This document shows, piece by piece, positions 1 through 9,599 of a DNA stretch of 64,000 bases. The position numbers and the translations under genes are program-made. The notes below the pieces were generated by a model. The model did no database searches. It saw only the letters and a list, made by a program, of their open reading frames with translations, and had not been told where the DNA came from. Numbering within the stretch: position 1 is the stretch's first letter; each line of letters opens with the position of its first letter. The stretch comes from Flavobacterium sandaracinum (lineage in GTDB: Bacteria; Bacteroidota; Bacteroidia; Flavobacteriales; Flavobacteriaceae), in the NCBI RefSeq assembly GCF_004349135.1, contig NZ_SMFN01000002.1, positions 248,001-312,000 on the forward strand, written 5' to 3'.

Positions 1-160
1 TAGCAAAATCTTGCTGGTGCAGCAGAATTTTTAAGGCTTCATTCCCTGAATTTGCTTTGACACATAAATAATTTTCATTAGAAAGAATTACTTCTAAGGC
101 AAATAAATTTTCTGGTAAATCATCTACTAGTAAAATTTTGACTGGGCTGTTTATTTTCAT
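1..160 (-). CDS. Response regulator receiver protein, 3' part outside the window
   Basis: The gene starts at the ATG complementary to 158-160 and runs off the left edge, so only about 53 N-terminal residues are visible. They read as the start of a CheY-like receiver domain: MKINSPVKILLVDD supplies beta-1 and the acidic pair, followed by LPENLFALEVIL and a GNEALKIL helix. The phospho-acceptor Asp lies beyond the window. The gene is 111 bases downstream of the hybrid kinase at 272-3796 on the same strand and is probably the last visible member of that signalling operon. Whether an output domain follows cannot be seen. Confidence 0.8.
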   Translation of the reverse strand, partial: MKINSPVKILLVDDLPENLFALEVILSNENYLCVKANSGNEALKILLHQQDFA

Positions 161-271
161 TTTTATTGTAAAATAAATGTTTGAATGTTAAATACTCAAA
201 AACGAATTTTAAGTTTCAACAAAAAAATGAGTTACTATCTTTCGCAGCACTACCTGTACGAAGGTATATAG

Positions 272-3200
272 TTATTTACTTAACCATACCCGCATCAAGG
301 ACAAAAGGCGTTCTACATCTATGGGCTTTGTAATATAATCGTTGGCTCCAGCATCAATGCATTTTTGTTTATCGTCTTTCATGGCTTTTGCGGTGAGTGC
401 AATGATAGGCAATTTTTTGAACTTCATTTGAGATCGTATGCGCTTCATTGCTTCATAACCATCCATTTCTGGCATCATAATATCCATTAAAACTAAATCA
501 ATGTTAGGATGTGTAGCTAGCATCTCTAGAGCATTTTTGCCATTTTCTGACTTGATCACTTCGATTCCTCTTTCTTGTAATATTTTAGATAATGCAAAAA
601 CATTTCTCATATCATCATCTACTAAAAGTATTTTCTTTGATTGAAATATAGTGTCTTTATCATGCAAACTATTAATCATTATTTGCTTTGATTTAGGTAA
701 ATTACTAATGGTACGGTGCAGAAAAAGAGCCGTTTCATCCAGTAATCGTTCTTCGGATTTTATTCCTTTTATAATAATGCTCTCGGCATATTTATGAAGT
801 AGATTATTTTCTTCTTTTGTAAGTTCTTTTCCAGTGTAAACAATAATAGGAGGCATGTTGTGTCCTTTAATATCTTCGAGTTTTTGAATAAGATCAAATC
901 CGCTCATGTCTGGCAATCCAATATCTAATATGACACAATCAATTTGATTTTCCTGATAAATTTCCAAGGCTTCCTTACCCGTTGCTGCTTCAAAACATTT
1001 TACATCACCATTTCCAATGAGTATTTTCATTGCTTTTCTGGAATTTTCACTGTCTTCAATAATCAAAAGATTTTTTATTTTTCTATTAACAAAATTTTCA
1101 ATGCGGTTGAAAGCTTCTTCTAGACCCTCTTTAGAGATTGGTTTCATCAAATATTCTACCGCACCTTCTCTTATTGGCTCGAGCGAACGATCATTTGCCG
1201 AAATAATATGAACTGGAATATGTCTTACAATTGGATTTGCTTTTAACTCCTGCAACACTTCTTTCCCATTCATTCCTGGCAAGCCCATATCAAGGATAAT
1301 GGCTTGTGGTAAGTATTTTGAAGCAAGTGTCAAACCATCTTCACCACTGGCTGCTGATAAGCATTTGAATCCTTTTTTGTTGGCCTGTTTTAAAAGTATT
1401 CCTGCAAAATTTCGATCGTCTTCAATAATGAGTACTATTTTGTCTGTTGCGTTTATGGTTTCTCTATCATCTTCAATAGTTTTATAATTGAGAAAGTTAG
1501 CGTTATTTTCAGCACGCGGAATATAGCGTAAAGGTTCCCTTACTGTTGACGAAGTAGGCTCTTGTTCAGGATGAATTTCTAGCGGGATGTGGAGTGAGAA
1601 TGTAGATCCTTCTTCCGGTTTGCTCGTTACTCTAATCTCGCCTTCTAATAGTTTTGCAAGTTCGCGAGAAATTGAAAGACCTAATCCTGTACCGCCATAT
1701 TTTCTTGAAGTACCACCTTCAGCTTGTTGAAAAGCTTCAAATATTGCAGCTTGTTTGTCTTCTGATATTCCAATACCCGTGTCAGAAACCGATAGGACTA
1801 ATGTAGTTTCAGTGCCTGGGTCAATATGTATGTTTACACTTCCTTTTTCTGTGAATTTAATAGCATTAGACAGCAAGTTTTTCAATATTTGATTCAAACG
1901 CTGTAAATCGGTGTGAATGAATTCAGGTAAATTAGTGGCCAATTGGCAGGTGAGTAGCAATCCTTTTTGTTCTGCTTGATGTTTAAAATTGAGTAGTAGT
2001 TCGTCTGTGAAATTTTTCAAGAATACTTTTTCAACATTAATAGACATTTTTCCTGCTTCAATTTTAGAGAGGTCTAGTACTTCATTTATTAATACAAGAA
2101 GATCATGACCACTTTTATAAATAATTTCAGCACTTTCAACTTGCACGTCATCTAAGTTTTTCTTTCTGTTTTCTGATAAATCTTTGGACAAAATAAGTAA
2201 ACTATTAAGTGGTGTTCTTAGTTCATGCGACATGTTAGCCAGGAATTCCGACTTATACTTGCTGCTAATTTCAAGTTGTTTTGTTTTTTTCTCAATATTA
2301 TCTTTAGAAGCCTCTACTTCTTTGTTTCGCTCTTCTAACGATTGTGTTTGCTCTTCCAATTCTTCATTGGTCATTTGCAATTCTTCTTGTTGTTGCTTAA
2401 GATTTTGTGCTTGCTGCTCTAGTTCCTCATTTAATTGTCTAAGTTCTTCTTGTTGTATTTGAAGTTCTTCAGCTTGATTAGAAAGTTCTTTATTAGCAAA
2501 AAACAACTCGACTGCTCGTTTTTCTTTTTCTTCATTTTGGTATGCTAATTCTTTATTAGCAATTCCCAACTCTGCGGCTCGTTTTTCTTTTTCTTCATTT
2601 TGAAAAGCAAGTTCTGTATTGGCTATAGCCAACTCAGCAGCCCTTTTTTCCTTTTCTTCGGCTTGTTGAATCGTGTTCACACTTATTGCTATACTCCTCA
2701 TAGAAACAGCAATAAATTCTTTTTCAGTTTCGGTAAAATCAGTAAGCTTGCCAATCTCTATTACTCCTTTTGTTTTTCCATCTAATAAAAAAGGAGTAAT
2801 CAGAACATTTGTTGGTTTGGCATTTAGCACGGTAGAAGTAATGCGAATTTGATCATCAGTAATGGCTGTAAACAAAAGTTGTTTTTGTTCCCAAGCAGCT
2901 TGTCCAATCAATCCTTCGTTCAACTTAAAGTTTTCTTTAGCTTCATTTGCAGGTGTAAACGCAAATTTTCCGCTAAGTAAAAGAGTATTTTCTTTTTCAT
3001 CTAATAAATAAACGGCGCCTATGTTGGCTTGGAGATAGGAACATAAAAAGCTAATAGTATTGTTTGCCAATTCGATCATGCTTTGGTCACCTATTAATTT
3101 TTCATTAAGCATTGCGTTTCCTGTAAGCAACCAGTTTTTGCTAGCCGTTTCTAATTCGGAACTTTTCAGTGCTTTTAAATTAGTAGTCACTATATTATAG

Positions 3201-3796
3201 ACTACTACAAGAATTAAAGTAATGATTAACAATAAAATGGCAAATACAATGTTAAATCTGCTGGCATCTTGTTCACTGGCTTGAATCCTTTCTGTAAGTA
3301 AGAGATTTTCAGTTTCCTGAGCCTGATCAACTAAATTTCTGATTTCATCTTGGATCTGTTTTCCTTCACCAGAAGCAACAAATTCTTGGGCTGGTGCATA
3401 ACCTTTTTTACGAAGAGCGATGCATTTCCTAAAATTATCGAAACGCATTTTAGTTTTCTTCTTTAGCTCTTCAATATTCTTTTGCTGGTTTGGATTGTCT
3501 TTTGTTAGTTCTTTGACTTTATTGAGTTGCGGAATTATATTGACATTAGAAGAAGTAAAAGGAATTAAAAAATCATCATTTCCAGTAATTACATAGCCTC
3601 GAATTCCTGTTTCGGCATCAACAGTTAACATCAAAATTTGCTCGAATTCATACAAAACAGAATTGGAATGATTGACTAAGGTATTAGAGGCGATGAATTT
3701 TTCGCTGTTTTTATAGGAGAAAATTGCCACTCCTAAAAGTACTATTGCACAAGCAATAAATCCTGTCGCTATTTTTTTACCAAGGGTCATTTTCAT
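272..3796 (-). CDS. CHASE3/GAF hybrid sensor histidine kinase with three receiver domains
   Basis: This 1174-residue membrane kinase has TM helices near residues 8-28 and 184-206 bracketing a CHASE3-like periplasmic helical domain. A GAF domain follows (about 235-375), then a long coiled coil (about 378-515) that includes three EKEKRAAEL-type 21-residue units. The HisKA box SHELRTP has its His at 524. The HATPase domain shows NLLSNAIKF, DTGIGI and GGTGLGL. Three receiver domains follow, with phospho-acceptor Asp at about 836, 958 and 1105. Multiple receivers suggest a phosphorelay or integration of several inputs. It lies 26 bases after cheB in the same operon. The ligand sensed is not evident. 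All kinase motifs are intact. Confidence 0.93.
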   Translation of the reverse strand: MKMTLGKKIATGFIACAIVLLGVAIFSYKNSEKFIASNTLVNHSNSVLYEFEQILMLTVDAETGIRGYVITGNDDFLIPFTSSNVNIIPQLNKVKELTKDNPNQQKNIEELKKKTKMRFDNFRKCIALRKKGYAPAQEFVASGEGKQIQDEIRNLVDQAQETENLLLTERIQASEQDASRFNIVFAILLLIITLILVVVYNIVTTNLKALKSSELETASKNWLLTGNAMLNEKLIGDQSMIELANNTISFLCSYLQANIGAVYLLDEKENTLLLSGKFAFTPANEAKENFKLNEGLIGQAAWEQKQLLFTAITDDQIRITSTVLNAKPTNVLITPFLLDGKTKGVIEIGKLTDFTETEKEFIAVSMRSIAISVNTIQQAEEKEKRAAELAIANTELAFQNEEKEKRAAELGIANKELAYQNEEKEKRAVELFFANKELSNQAEELQIQQEELRQLNEELEQQAQNLKQQQEELQMTNEELEEQTQSLEERNKEVEASKDNIEKKTKQLEISSKYKSEFLANMSHELRTPLNSLLILSKDLSENRKKNLDDVQVESAEIIYKSGHDLLVLINEVLDLSKIEAGKMSINVEKVFLKNFTDELLLNFKHQAEQKGLLLTCQLATNLPEFIHTDLQRLNQILKNLLSNAIKFTEKGSVNIHIDPGTETTLVLSVSDTGIGISEDKQAAIFEAFQQAEGGTSRKYGGTGLGLSISRELAKLLEGEIRVTSKPEEGSTFSLHIPLEIHPEQEPTSSTVREPLRYIPRAENNANFLNYKTIEDDRETINATDKIVLIIEDDRNFAGILLKQANKKGFKCLSAASGEDGLTLASKYLPQAIILDMGLPGMNGKEVLQELKANPIVRHIPVHIISANDRSLEPIREGAVEYLMKPISKEGLEEAFNRIENFVNRKIKNLLIIEDSENSRKAMKILIGNGDVKCFEAATGKEALEIYQENQIDCVILDIGLPDMSGFDLIQKLEDIKGHNMPPIIVYTGKELTKEENNLLHKYAESIIIKGIKSEERLLDETALFLHRTISNLPKSKQIMINSLHDKDTIFQSKKILLVDDDMRNVFALSKILQERGIEVIKSENGKNALEMLATHPNIDLVLMDIMMPEMDGYEAMKRIRSQMKFKKLPIIALTAKAMKDDKQKCIDAGANDYITKPIDVERLLSLMRVWLSK

Positions 3797-3822
3797 TTTG
3801 TTAGTTGTAAAATTGATTTTGA

Positions 3823-4395
3823 TTATCTCTTTTGTTGTTCTATTTTTATTAAAAATTCGGCGATATCATCTAATGACCCTATAAAATTAGGTTCAATAGC
3901 TGCAATTGCCGCCTTTGGCATATAGGCTGATTCTGCAGTTTTTGGGTCCTGAATTATAGTTAGACCACCACATTCTTGTATTCGTTTGATGCCTTTTGTA
4001 CCGTCATTATTAGCGCCAGTGAGTACTATTCCAATTAATTTGTTTCTATAGGCTTCAGCGGCCGACTCAAATAACACATCAATAGATGGTCTTGCATAAT
4101 TTACGCGTTCATCTATAGTGAGGGAAAAGGTTTTGTCTTTTTCTATCAACAAATGATAATTAGGAGGAGCAATATAAATGGTGCCTTTTTCAATTTTTTC
4201 TTTTTCATCTGCTTCCTTGATTTCAAGCTGACTTTTATCATTCAAAATAGTGATCCATTGGCCATCAGAGTGTGCTCCTAGATGTTGCACAATAATAATA
4301 GGTATACTAAAATGTGCCGGCATGGCTGAGAATATAATTTTTATAGCATTCATACCACCAGAAGAAACTCCTATTACAATTGCTTCGTACTGCAT
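3823..4395 (-). CDS. cheB: Stand-alone CheB-type protein-glutamate methylesterase
   Basis: At 190 residues this corresponds to the CheB catalytic domain alone, without the usual N-terminal receiver. The catalytic triad is visible: Ser11 in GVSSGG, His38 in VQHLG and Asp131 in GANNDG. CheB removes methyl groups from glutamates of chemoreceptors. No receptor, CheA or CheW is encoded nearby, so the substrate may instead be a glutamine/glutamate-rich coiled coil such as those in the adjacent hybrid kinases; that is inference. The gene begins one base after cheR ends, so the two are almost certainly co-translated. Regulation would have to come from a separate receiver protein because its own receiver is missing. 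Confidence 0.9.
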   Translation of the reverse strand: MQYEAIVIGVSSGGMNAIKIIFSAMPAHFSIPIIIVQHLGAHSDGQWITILNDKSQLEIKEADEKEKIEKGTIYIAPPNYHLLIEKDKTFSLTIDERVNYARPSIDVLFESAAEAYRNKLIGIVLTGANNDGTKGIKRIQECGGLTIIQDPKTAESAYMPKAAIAAIEPNFIGSLDDIAEFLIKIEQQKR

Positions 4396-4396
4396 T

Positions 4397-5221
4397 TTAG
4401 TATTTCTTTTTAAATATTCTTTGTTTAAGATCTAATTCGCTATAATCTTCAAAATAATCGGTAAACCGAATACTTTCTTTAGATCCCAACGATAAAACAC
4501 CTCCATTTATCAGGCTATTATAAAAAAGAGATTGAACTTTATTTTGTAAATTTTGATCAAAATAAATTAGTACATTCCTACATAATATTAAGTGTACTTC
4601 GGCAAAAACACTATCGGTTACCAAATTATGATTGGCCCAAACAATATTTTTTTTTAAAGATTGATTCATAATAACATTATCGTAATGTGAAGTATAATAA
4701 CTTGAAAAAGATTCTTTTCCTCCTGACAATTGATAATTAGAAGTGTATTCTTTAATTAATTTATTCGAAAAAATACCTTCTTTAGCACGATTCAACGCCA
4801 GCTGATTAAAATCAGTAGCATATATTGTCGTTCTATCATACAAACCTTCTTCTTGCAATAGAATTGCCATCGAATACGCTTCCTCTCCTGTAGCACAACC
4901 AGCATGCCATATTTTTATAAAAGGATAGGTTTTTAAAATAGGAATCACTTTTTCTCGCAATGATCTATAAAATGCAGGATCGCGAAACATTTCGGTAACC
5001 GTTATTGATAAATCTTGTAAGAGTTCTGAAGCGAATGGTACATTATTTAAAACCATAGATTGCATTTGAGCTATATCTTCAAAGCCAGAAAGTGCCATTC
5101 TATTTAGTATTCGACGCCTAATATGCGCTTGCGAATACTCTCTGAAATCGTACCCATATTTCCGATAGATGGCTTCTAATAGCAATGAAATCTCCAGATC
5201 TGATGTGTCTTTATACTGCAT
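4397..5221 (-). CDS. cheR: CheR-type protein-glutamate O-methyltransferase
   Basis: This 274-residue protein matches full-length CheR. The N-terminal helical domain (1-75) includes the basic helix IRRRILNRM. A TVTEMFRDP motif (about 74-82) leads into the SAM-binding domain with HAGCATGEEAYS (106-117). ILCRNVLIYFD near residue 215 is the typical later motif. It would transfer methyl groups from SAM to glutamates of a signalling protein. It pairs with cheB immediately downstream. A TAAATTTG -7-like box on the minus strand (5253-5260) may provide an internal promoter. As with CheB, there is no chemoreceptor gene in view, and Flavobacteria lack flagella, so a role outside flagellar chemotaxis is likely. 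Confidence 0.92.
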   Translation of the reverse strand: MQYKDTSDLEISLLLEAIYRKYGYDFREYSQAHIRRRILNRMALSGFEDIAQMQSMVLNNVPFASELLQDLSITVTEMFRDPAFYRSLREKVIPILKTYPFIKIWHAGCATGEEAYSMAILLQEEGLYDRTTIYATDFNQLALNRAKEGIFSNKLIKEYTSNYQLSGGKESFSSYYTSHYDNVIMNQSLKKNIVWANHNLVTDSVFAEVHLILCRNVLIYFDQNLQNKVQSLFYNSLINGGVLSLGSKESIRFTDYFEDYSELDLKQRIFKKKY

Positions 5222-5303
5222 TTTTCTTAAATAATATTGGTTTTAATAGAACCAAATTTAAGTGTGATTAATCTAATTAGGAATAAGTACTTGTGTAATT
5301 AAT

Positions 5304-5738
5304 TTACATGCGATCCATATACCAATTTAATTCTTTTTCCATTTTCTGGTATTTAAAAATAGCAGTGATTATTTTTTGCAAGCGAACAAATGCAGTTTCA
5401 CTTTTCACTACATAATCAAATGCCTTGTGGTGCATGCAGTTTATAGCCACTTCAATTTTATCTTGAGAGGAAAGCATAACCACAGGAATTTCTGGATTAA
5501 AAGCTTTAACTTTATCTAAAGTTTCAAGACCGTTCATTGCATTTTCTACAATACCATCTAGTTGATAATCTAAGATTACTACATCCGGATTGTGTGATAA
5601 GTTTGCAATGCAAAGTTCTCCTGTAGGATACGTTTCTACTATAAAATCAGCATTTTCTAAAAATTCAATTTCTAAAGATTTTAAAAATAGGGCATCATCA
5701 TCTACTAGAAATATTTTTACTTTCTTGTTGTCGTTCAT
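5304..5738 (-). CDS. Single-domain response regulator
   Basis: This 144-residue protein is a CheY-like receiver with a short C-terminal helical extension and no DNA-binding domain. Visible receiver features are the acidic cluster LVDDD (11-15), phospho-acceptor Asp57 in VVILDYQ, the Ser pair in VVMLSS and Lys in YVVKSE. It overlaps the preceding hybrid kinase gene by four bases in an ATGA arrangement, so the two are translationally coupled and this is the probable phosphorylation partner of that kinase or its HPt domain. The C-terminal tail (FKYQKMEKELNWYM) may be a coiled-coil docking surface. The output is unknown. Confidence 0.9.
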   Translation of the reverse strand: MNDNKKVKIFLVDDDALFLKSLEIEFLENADFIVETYPTGELCIANLSHNPDVVILDYQLDGIVENAMNGLETLDKVKAFNPEIPVVMLSSQDKIEVAINCMHHKAFDYVVKSETAFVRLQKIITAIFKYQKMEKELNWYMDRM

Positions 5739-8700
5739 TTTATGGTATTTATAATTATGTTTAATTCTTCTTCTAATTCACTGCAAGCTTGCTCACAAAC
5801 TTCTTCAAGTTGTTGAACTAAAGCTTTAATTTCTTCTATATCTTCTGGCGCTGTTGTTATCTCTTGAATTTGTTTGGCTATGTTTTCAAAATCTTGACTT
5901 ATTCCCACAATAGCAAACGACGGAATCATTTTGTGTGCCGCAGCACTTACTAAATGCCAATTTTGGTTGGCTAAACTTTCTTTGATCGTTTTTATTATAG
6001 CAGGCGTTTGGGTTAAATAGAGTTTGATCATTTCTTCCATTAAAACGGGATTTGATTTTGTTCTTTGTTTCAAATACGTCAGATTAATGCACTTTACTTT
6101 TTTTACTATAACTTCTTCTTCTTTCACACGTTCAATATTTATGGCACTAGGAATGGTTTTTTTTAAGAGTCCAATTATCTTACTGTATAGCAGGCGGTCA
6201 TCCACGGGTTTTGCAAGATAGTCATTCATTCCCACTGCTTTACATTTAGCTAAATCTACTGTAGTCACATCTGCTGTTAAAGCAATAATTGGTATTTTTG
6301 ATTTCAGTGTATTTCGAATGTATTCTGTTGTTTCAAATCCGTTCATTTCTGGCATTTGCAAGTCCATTAAAATGACATCATATTCCTTATCTTTTAATTT
6401 TTCGATTGCTATTTTACCGTTTTCGGCAATGTCACGCTCAAATCCAAAATCATCAAGAAGTGTCTTCATTAACAATTGATTCAACGGAATATCTTCAACA
6501 ACTAAAATTTTTATATTTTTTATTTCGGTATCCAAAGCAATAATCTCATCTCCCATTTCAGCATCAGAATTTGTCTTTTGAAAACTTAATGTAAAACTAA
6601 ATGTAGAACCTTTACCTACCACACTCCGGACACGAATAGTTCCTCCTTGTGGTTCTATGAGTTGTTTGACAATGGCTAAACCTAATCCTGTTCCTCCATA
6701 CAACCTTGATGTTCGGCTGGATGCTTGTTGAAAATTCTCAAATATTTTTCCGATTCTGTCTTCTGGTATTCCGATACCGGTATCCGTGACAGCAAATTCA
6801 ATAATTACTGTATCAACATCTTCATGTATTAAATTGACGCTTACAGTAATTTTTCCTTTGGATGTAAACTTGACTGCGTTACTGACTAAATTTAAAATTA
6901 TTTGGTGCAAACGAACTGGGTCACCAATAAGAACTTGTGGAATTTGAGGATCGTATTCTTTAATTAATATTAAATTTTTTTCTTGAATTTTAGGTTCAAA
7001 TAAATGAAGCATCGCAGATACCGAAGAATTCAATTTGAAAGGAGTTTTTTCAAATGTCATTTTGCCGGAATCAACTTTTGCTAAATCCAATATGTCGTTT
7101 ATAAGTACGATTAATGCATCTCCACTCATTTTAATAGCATCTAAATATTCTTTTTGTTTCAGCGTCAAATCTGTTTTCAGTACCACTTTGGTAAAACCAA
7201 TAATCGCATTCATCGGGGTACGAATCTCATGACTCATATTCGACAAAAATTGTTGTTTTGCTTTTACTGCATTTTCAGCTATAATAGTGGCTTTTTCTGC
7301 ACTTCTTTTAGCTTCTTCTGCTATTTCTGTGGCAAGTTCTGCAAAAACTCTAGCTTCAATCAATTCGGTAGCAATTCTTTTTTGATCTGTAATATCTCGG
7401 GCAACCACCACCACGCCTTGTACATTTCCCGCTTCGTTTTTATAAACGGAACCGTTAAACAATACATCAGTCAATTTGCCGTTTTTGTGACGCAGTGTAA
7501 GTGGTGAATCAGCAACAGAGCCTTTTTCAAATACTTCCTGATACACTTCACGGGCTTTTTGTTGTTCTGTAAAATAATCGAAAAAATCAGAACCTGTGAG
7601 TTCTTCGCGGGTTTTTCCGGTACTGTTGACCAAAGCCTCATTCATATCCGTAATCTTACCTTTTGTATTTATGGTTACCAAAGGATCCCGACTAGCTTCA
7701 ATCAAACTAAGCGTATATTTAGAATCTAATTTTGTAGTATAGTTAAGTTCTTCAAGCTCTTTATTAACAATTTCCCTTTTCTCTTTTTCTTGGTTTTGAA
7801 AAAGAAGTTCTTTATTAGCAATAATTAATTCGTTGGCTCTTTTCTCTTTTTCATCATTTTGAAACGCCAATTCCTTATTGGCAATAACTAATTCAGCCGC
7901 TCTTTTTTCTTTTTCTATATTTTGAAAAATAAGTTCTTCGTTAGCAATGATTAATTCGTTCGCTCTTTTCTCTTTTTCGTTGTTTTGAAACGCAAGCTCT
8001 TTGTTAGCTATCACTAATTCAGCTGCACGTTTCTCTTTCTCATCATTCTGAAATGCTAATTCTTTGTTAGCTATTACAAGCTCAGAGGCTCTTTTTTCCT
8101 TTTCTTGGTTTTGAAAAAGAAGTTCTTTATTGGCAATAATTAATTCGTTAGCTCTCTTCTCTTTTTCTTCATTTTGAAATGCCAATTCTTGATTTGCTAT
8201 AACTAATTCTGCGGCTCTCTTTTCCTTTTCATCATTTTGATACGCCAGTTCTTTATTAGCATTTTGTAAATCCAAAGCCCATTTTTGTCCGCCTGTATTT
8301 CGCGCTACGATAACCACACCTTGAACCTTACCAAGATTGTCTTTATAAACAGAGCCATTGAAAAGTACGTCAGTTAATTTGCCGCTTTTATGCCGAAGTG
8401 TTAACGGAGAGTCTTCTATGGCATTATTTTGAAAAACTTGTTGATATACTTTTTGTGCTTTTTGTTTGTCTGTGAAATAATCGAAGAAATTAGAACCAGT
8501 TAGTTCGTTTCGAGTAACACCAGTAATATGTACTAGTGCTTCATTCATATCCGTGATCTTGCCTTCTCTATTTATTGTAATTAAGGGGTCAAGACTTGCT
8601 TCAATTAAACTTTTTGAATATTGTGCTGCTAATTTTTGAGTGGTACTGTTTGTTGCTTCAGTAAAAAAACCATGAGTAACTCCATCAGAATCTTCATAAA

Positions 8701-8992
8701 TAGATGCATTATAAACTACGTCTGTTAATTCGCCGTTTTGGTGCTTTACCGTTAACGAATAATCTTCAATAAACCCTTTTTCAAAAACGTGTTGCCATCT
8801 GTTCTTTACTTCCTGCTTCTCTGTAAAATGATCAGAGAAATTAGTTCCTATCACTATATCTCTTGCTATTCCTATGTTTTTTATTGACGCTTCATTAATA
8901 TCAGTGATTTTTCCTTCGGCACTAATAGTAACAAAGGAACCTACACTGGTTTCAATTGAATCGGTGGAATTGAGCATACTGATACTTTTCAT
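5735..8992 (-). CDS. Multi-PAS hybrid histidine kinase with receiver and HPt domains
   Basis: This 1085-residue kinase has no clear TM segment and is probably cytoplasmic. Two PAS domains (about 10-120 and 130-240) are followed by a striking run of seven full and one partial 21-residue coiled-coil units (about 245-400, core EKEKRAAELVIANKEL). A third PAS domain (about 430-540) closely resembles the second and looks like an internal duplication. Then come HisKA with His588 in MSHEIRTP, HATPase (DTGIGI, GGTGLGL), a receiver with Asp877 in LMDLQMPEM and a C-terminal HPt with His1020 in AAAHKM. A full internal phosphorelay is therefore present. It starts right after the AraC gene ends and overlaps the response regulator by four bases. 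Confidence 0.93.
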   Translation of the reverse strand: MKSISMLNSTDSIETSVGSFVTISAEGKITDINEASIKNIGIARDIVIGTNFSDHFTEKQEVKNRWQHVFEKGFIEDYSLTVKHQNGELTDVVYNASIYEDSDGVTHGFFTEATNSTTQKLAAQYSKSLIEASLDPLITINREGKITDMNEALVHITGVTRNELTGSNFFDYFTDKQKAQKVYQQVFQNNAIEDSPLTLRHKSGKLTDVLFNGSVYKDNLGKVQGVVIVARNTGGQKWALDLQNANKELAYQNDEKEKRAAELVIANQELAFQNEEKEKRANELIIANKELLFQNQEKEKRASELVIANKELAFQNDEKEKRAAELVIANKELAFQNNEKEKRANELIIANEELIFQNIEKEKRAAELVIANKELAFQNDEKEKRANELIIANKELLFQNQEKEKREIVNKELEELNYTTKLDSKYTLSLIEASRDPLVTINTKGKITDMNEALVNSTGKTREELTGSDFFDYFTEQQKAREVYQEVFEKGSVADSPLTLRHKNGKLTDVLFNGSVYKNEAGNVQGVVVVARDITDQKRIATELIEARVFAELATEIAEEAKRSAEKATIIAENAVKAKQQFLSNMSHEIRTPMNAIIGFTKVVLKTDLTLKQKEYLDAIKMSGDALIVLINDILDLAKVDSGKMTFEKTPFKLNSSVSAMLHLFEPKIQEKNLILIKEYDPQIPQVLIGDPVRLHQIILNLVSNAVKFTSKGKITVSVNLIHEDVDTVIIEFAVTDTGIGIPEDRIGKIFENFQQASSRTSRLYGGTGLGLAIVKQLIEPQGGTIRVRSVVGKGSTFSFTLSFQKTNSDAEMGDEIIALDTEIKNIKILVVEDIPLNQLLMKTLLDDFGFERDIAENGKIAIEKLKDKEYDVILMDLQMPEMNGFETTEYIRNTLKSKIPIIALTADVTTVDLAKCKAVGMNDYLAKPVDDRLLYSKIIGLLKKTIPSAINIERVKEEEVIVKKVKCINLTYLKQRTKSNPVLMEEMIKLYLTQTPAIIKTIKESLANQNWHLVSAAAHKMIPSFAIVGISQDFENIAKQIQEITTAPEDIEEIKALVQQLEEVCEQACSELEEELNIIINTIK
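7780..8262 (-). repeat. 63-bp tandem repeat encoding 21-residue coiled-coil units
   Basis: Inside the PAS hybrid kinase, about seven and a half in-frame units of 63 bp encode 21-residue blocks (three heptads each) of the form NDEKEKRAAEL + VIANKELAFQ. Two unit types occur, AELVIANKELAFQ and NELIIANKELLFQ, and they partly alternate. Three related units occur in the kinase at 272-3796. Multiples of three heptads preserve coiled-coil phase, so unit gain or loss would change linker length without breaking the helix. Confidence 0.9.
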
Positions 8993-9568
8993 TTAGTCAT
9001 TTACATTTCCAATTTCCTCAATTGGATTCCGTCTTTTATCTTTTAACTGTTTAAAATGAGAAGGGGATAGGCCAGTTACTTTTTTAAACTGACTAGATAA
9101 ATGAGCTACACTGCTGTAATTCATTTTCCATGCAATTTCAGTGATATTTAATTCACCATAGATAATTAACTCTTTTATACGTTCCGTTTTATGGGAAATT
9201 ATAAATTGTTCTATTGTAGTTCCCTGAACCTCTGAAAACAAGTTCGATAAGTACGTATAATCGTGATTCAATTTTTGACTCAAATAATCGGAAAAATTGA
9301 TTTTGATAGGCTCCGTCGAATGGTGTACCATTTCAATAATTACATTCTTTATTTTCTCTATCAACATGGATTTTTTATCATCCATCAATTCAAGCCCTGA
9401 ATCTAAAAGTGCCGCTTTCAAGAGTTGTCTTTGCTCCATAGAAATATTTTCCATAATTTCTACTTCTCCTAAATCAACAACCATGTAGTGAAGTTTAAGC
9501 TTTTTTAATTCTTCTTTTACCGCCATTTTACAGCGGTTGCTTACCATGTATTTTATGTATAGTTTCAA
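8993..9568 (-). CDS. AraC-family transcriptional regulator
   Basis: This 191-residue protein has an AraC/XylS-type C-terminal DNA-binding domain (about 80-180). The first helix-turn-helix lies around KLNHDYTYLSNLFSEVQG and the second is shown by ITEIAWKMNYSSVAHLSSQFKKVTGLSPSHFK, a near-canonical AraC signature here quoted in parts: AWKMNYSS and FKKVTGLSPSHF. The N-terminal 75 residues are not a recognisable sugar-binding domain. It is the first gene of the signalling operon and abuts the hybrid kinase with no gap. The start at 9568 fits the -7 box at 9592-9599, though internal Met residues 8 and 15 are alternatives. It may be an output or autoregulator of the cluster. Confidence 0.88.
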   Translation of the reverse strand: MKLYIKYMVSNRCKMAVKEELKKLKLHYMVVDLGEVEIMENISMEQRQLLKAALLDSGLELMDDKKSMLIEKIKNVIIEMVHHSTEPIKINFSDYLSQKLNHDYTYLSNLFSEVQGTTIEQFIISHKTERIKELIIYGELNITEIAWKMNYSSVAHLSSQFKKVTGLSPSHFKQLKDKRRNPIEEIGNVND

Positions 9569-9591
9569 AAATTTTCAATTTACAGTTTGCA

Positions 9592-9599
9592 CAAATGTA
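9592..9599 (-). promoter_or_regulatory. Putative -7 promoter box for the signalling operon
   Basis: The minus strand reads TACATTTG here, an exact match to the Bacteroidota -7 consensus TAnnTTTG, 23 bases before the AraC start codon. No good -33 TTTG is seen at the expected distance. Transcription would start about 18 bases before the ATG. Confidence 0.5.

Noticed and set aside
7780..8262. Tandem repeats that might suggest a CRISPR-like array
   Set aside because: The repeats are in-frame 63-bp coding units without spacers, in the coiled coil of a kinase.
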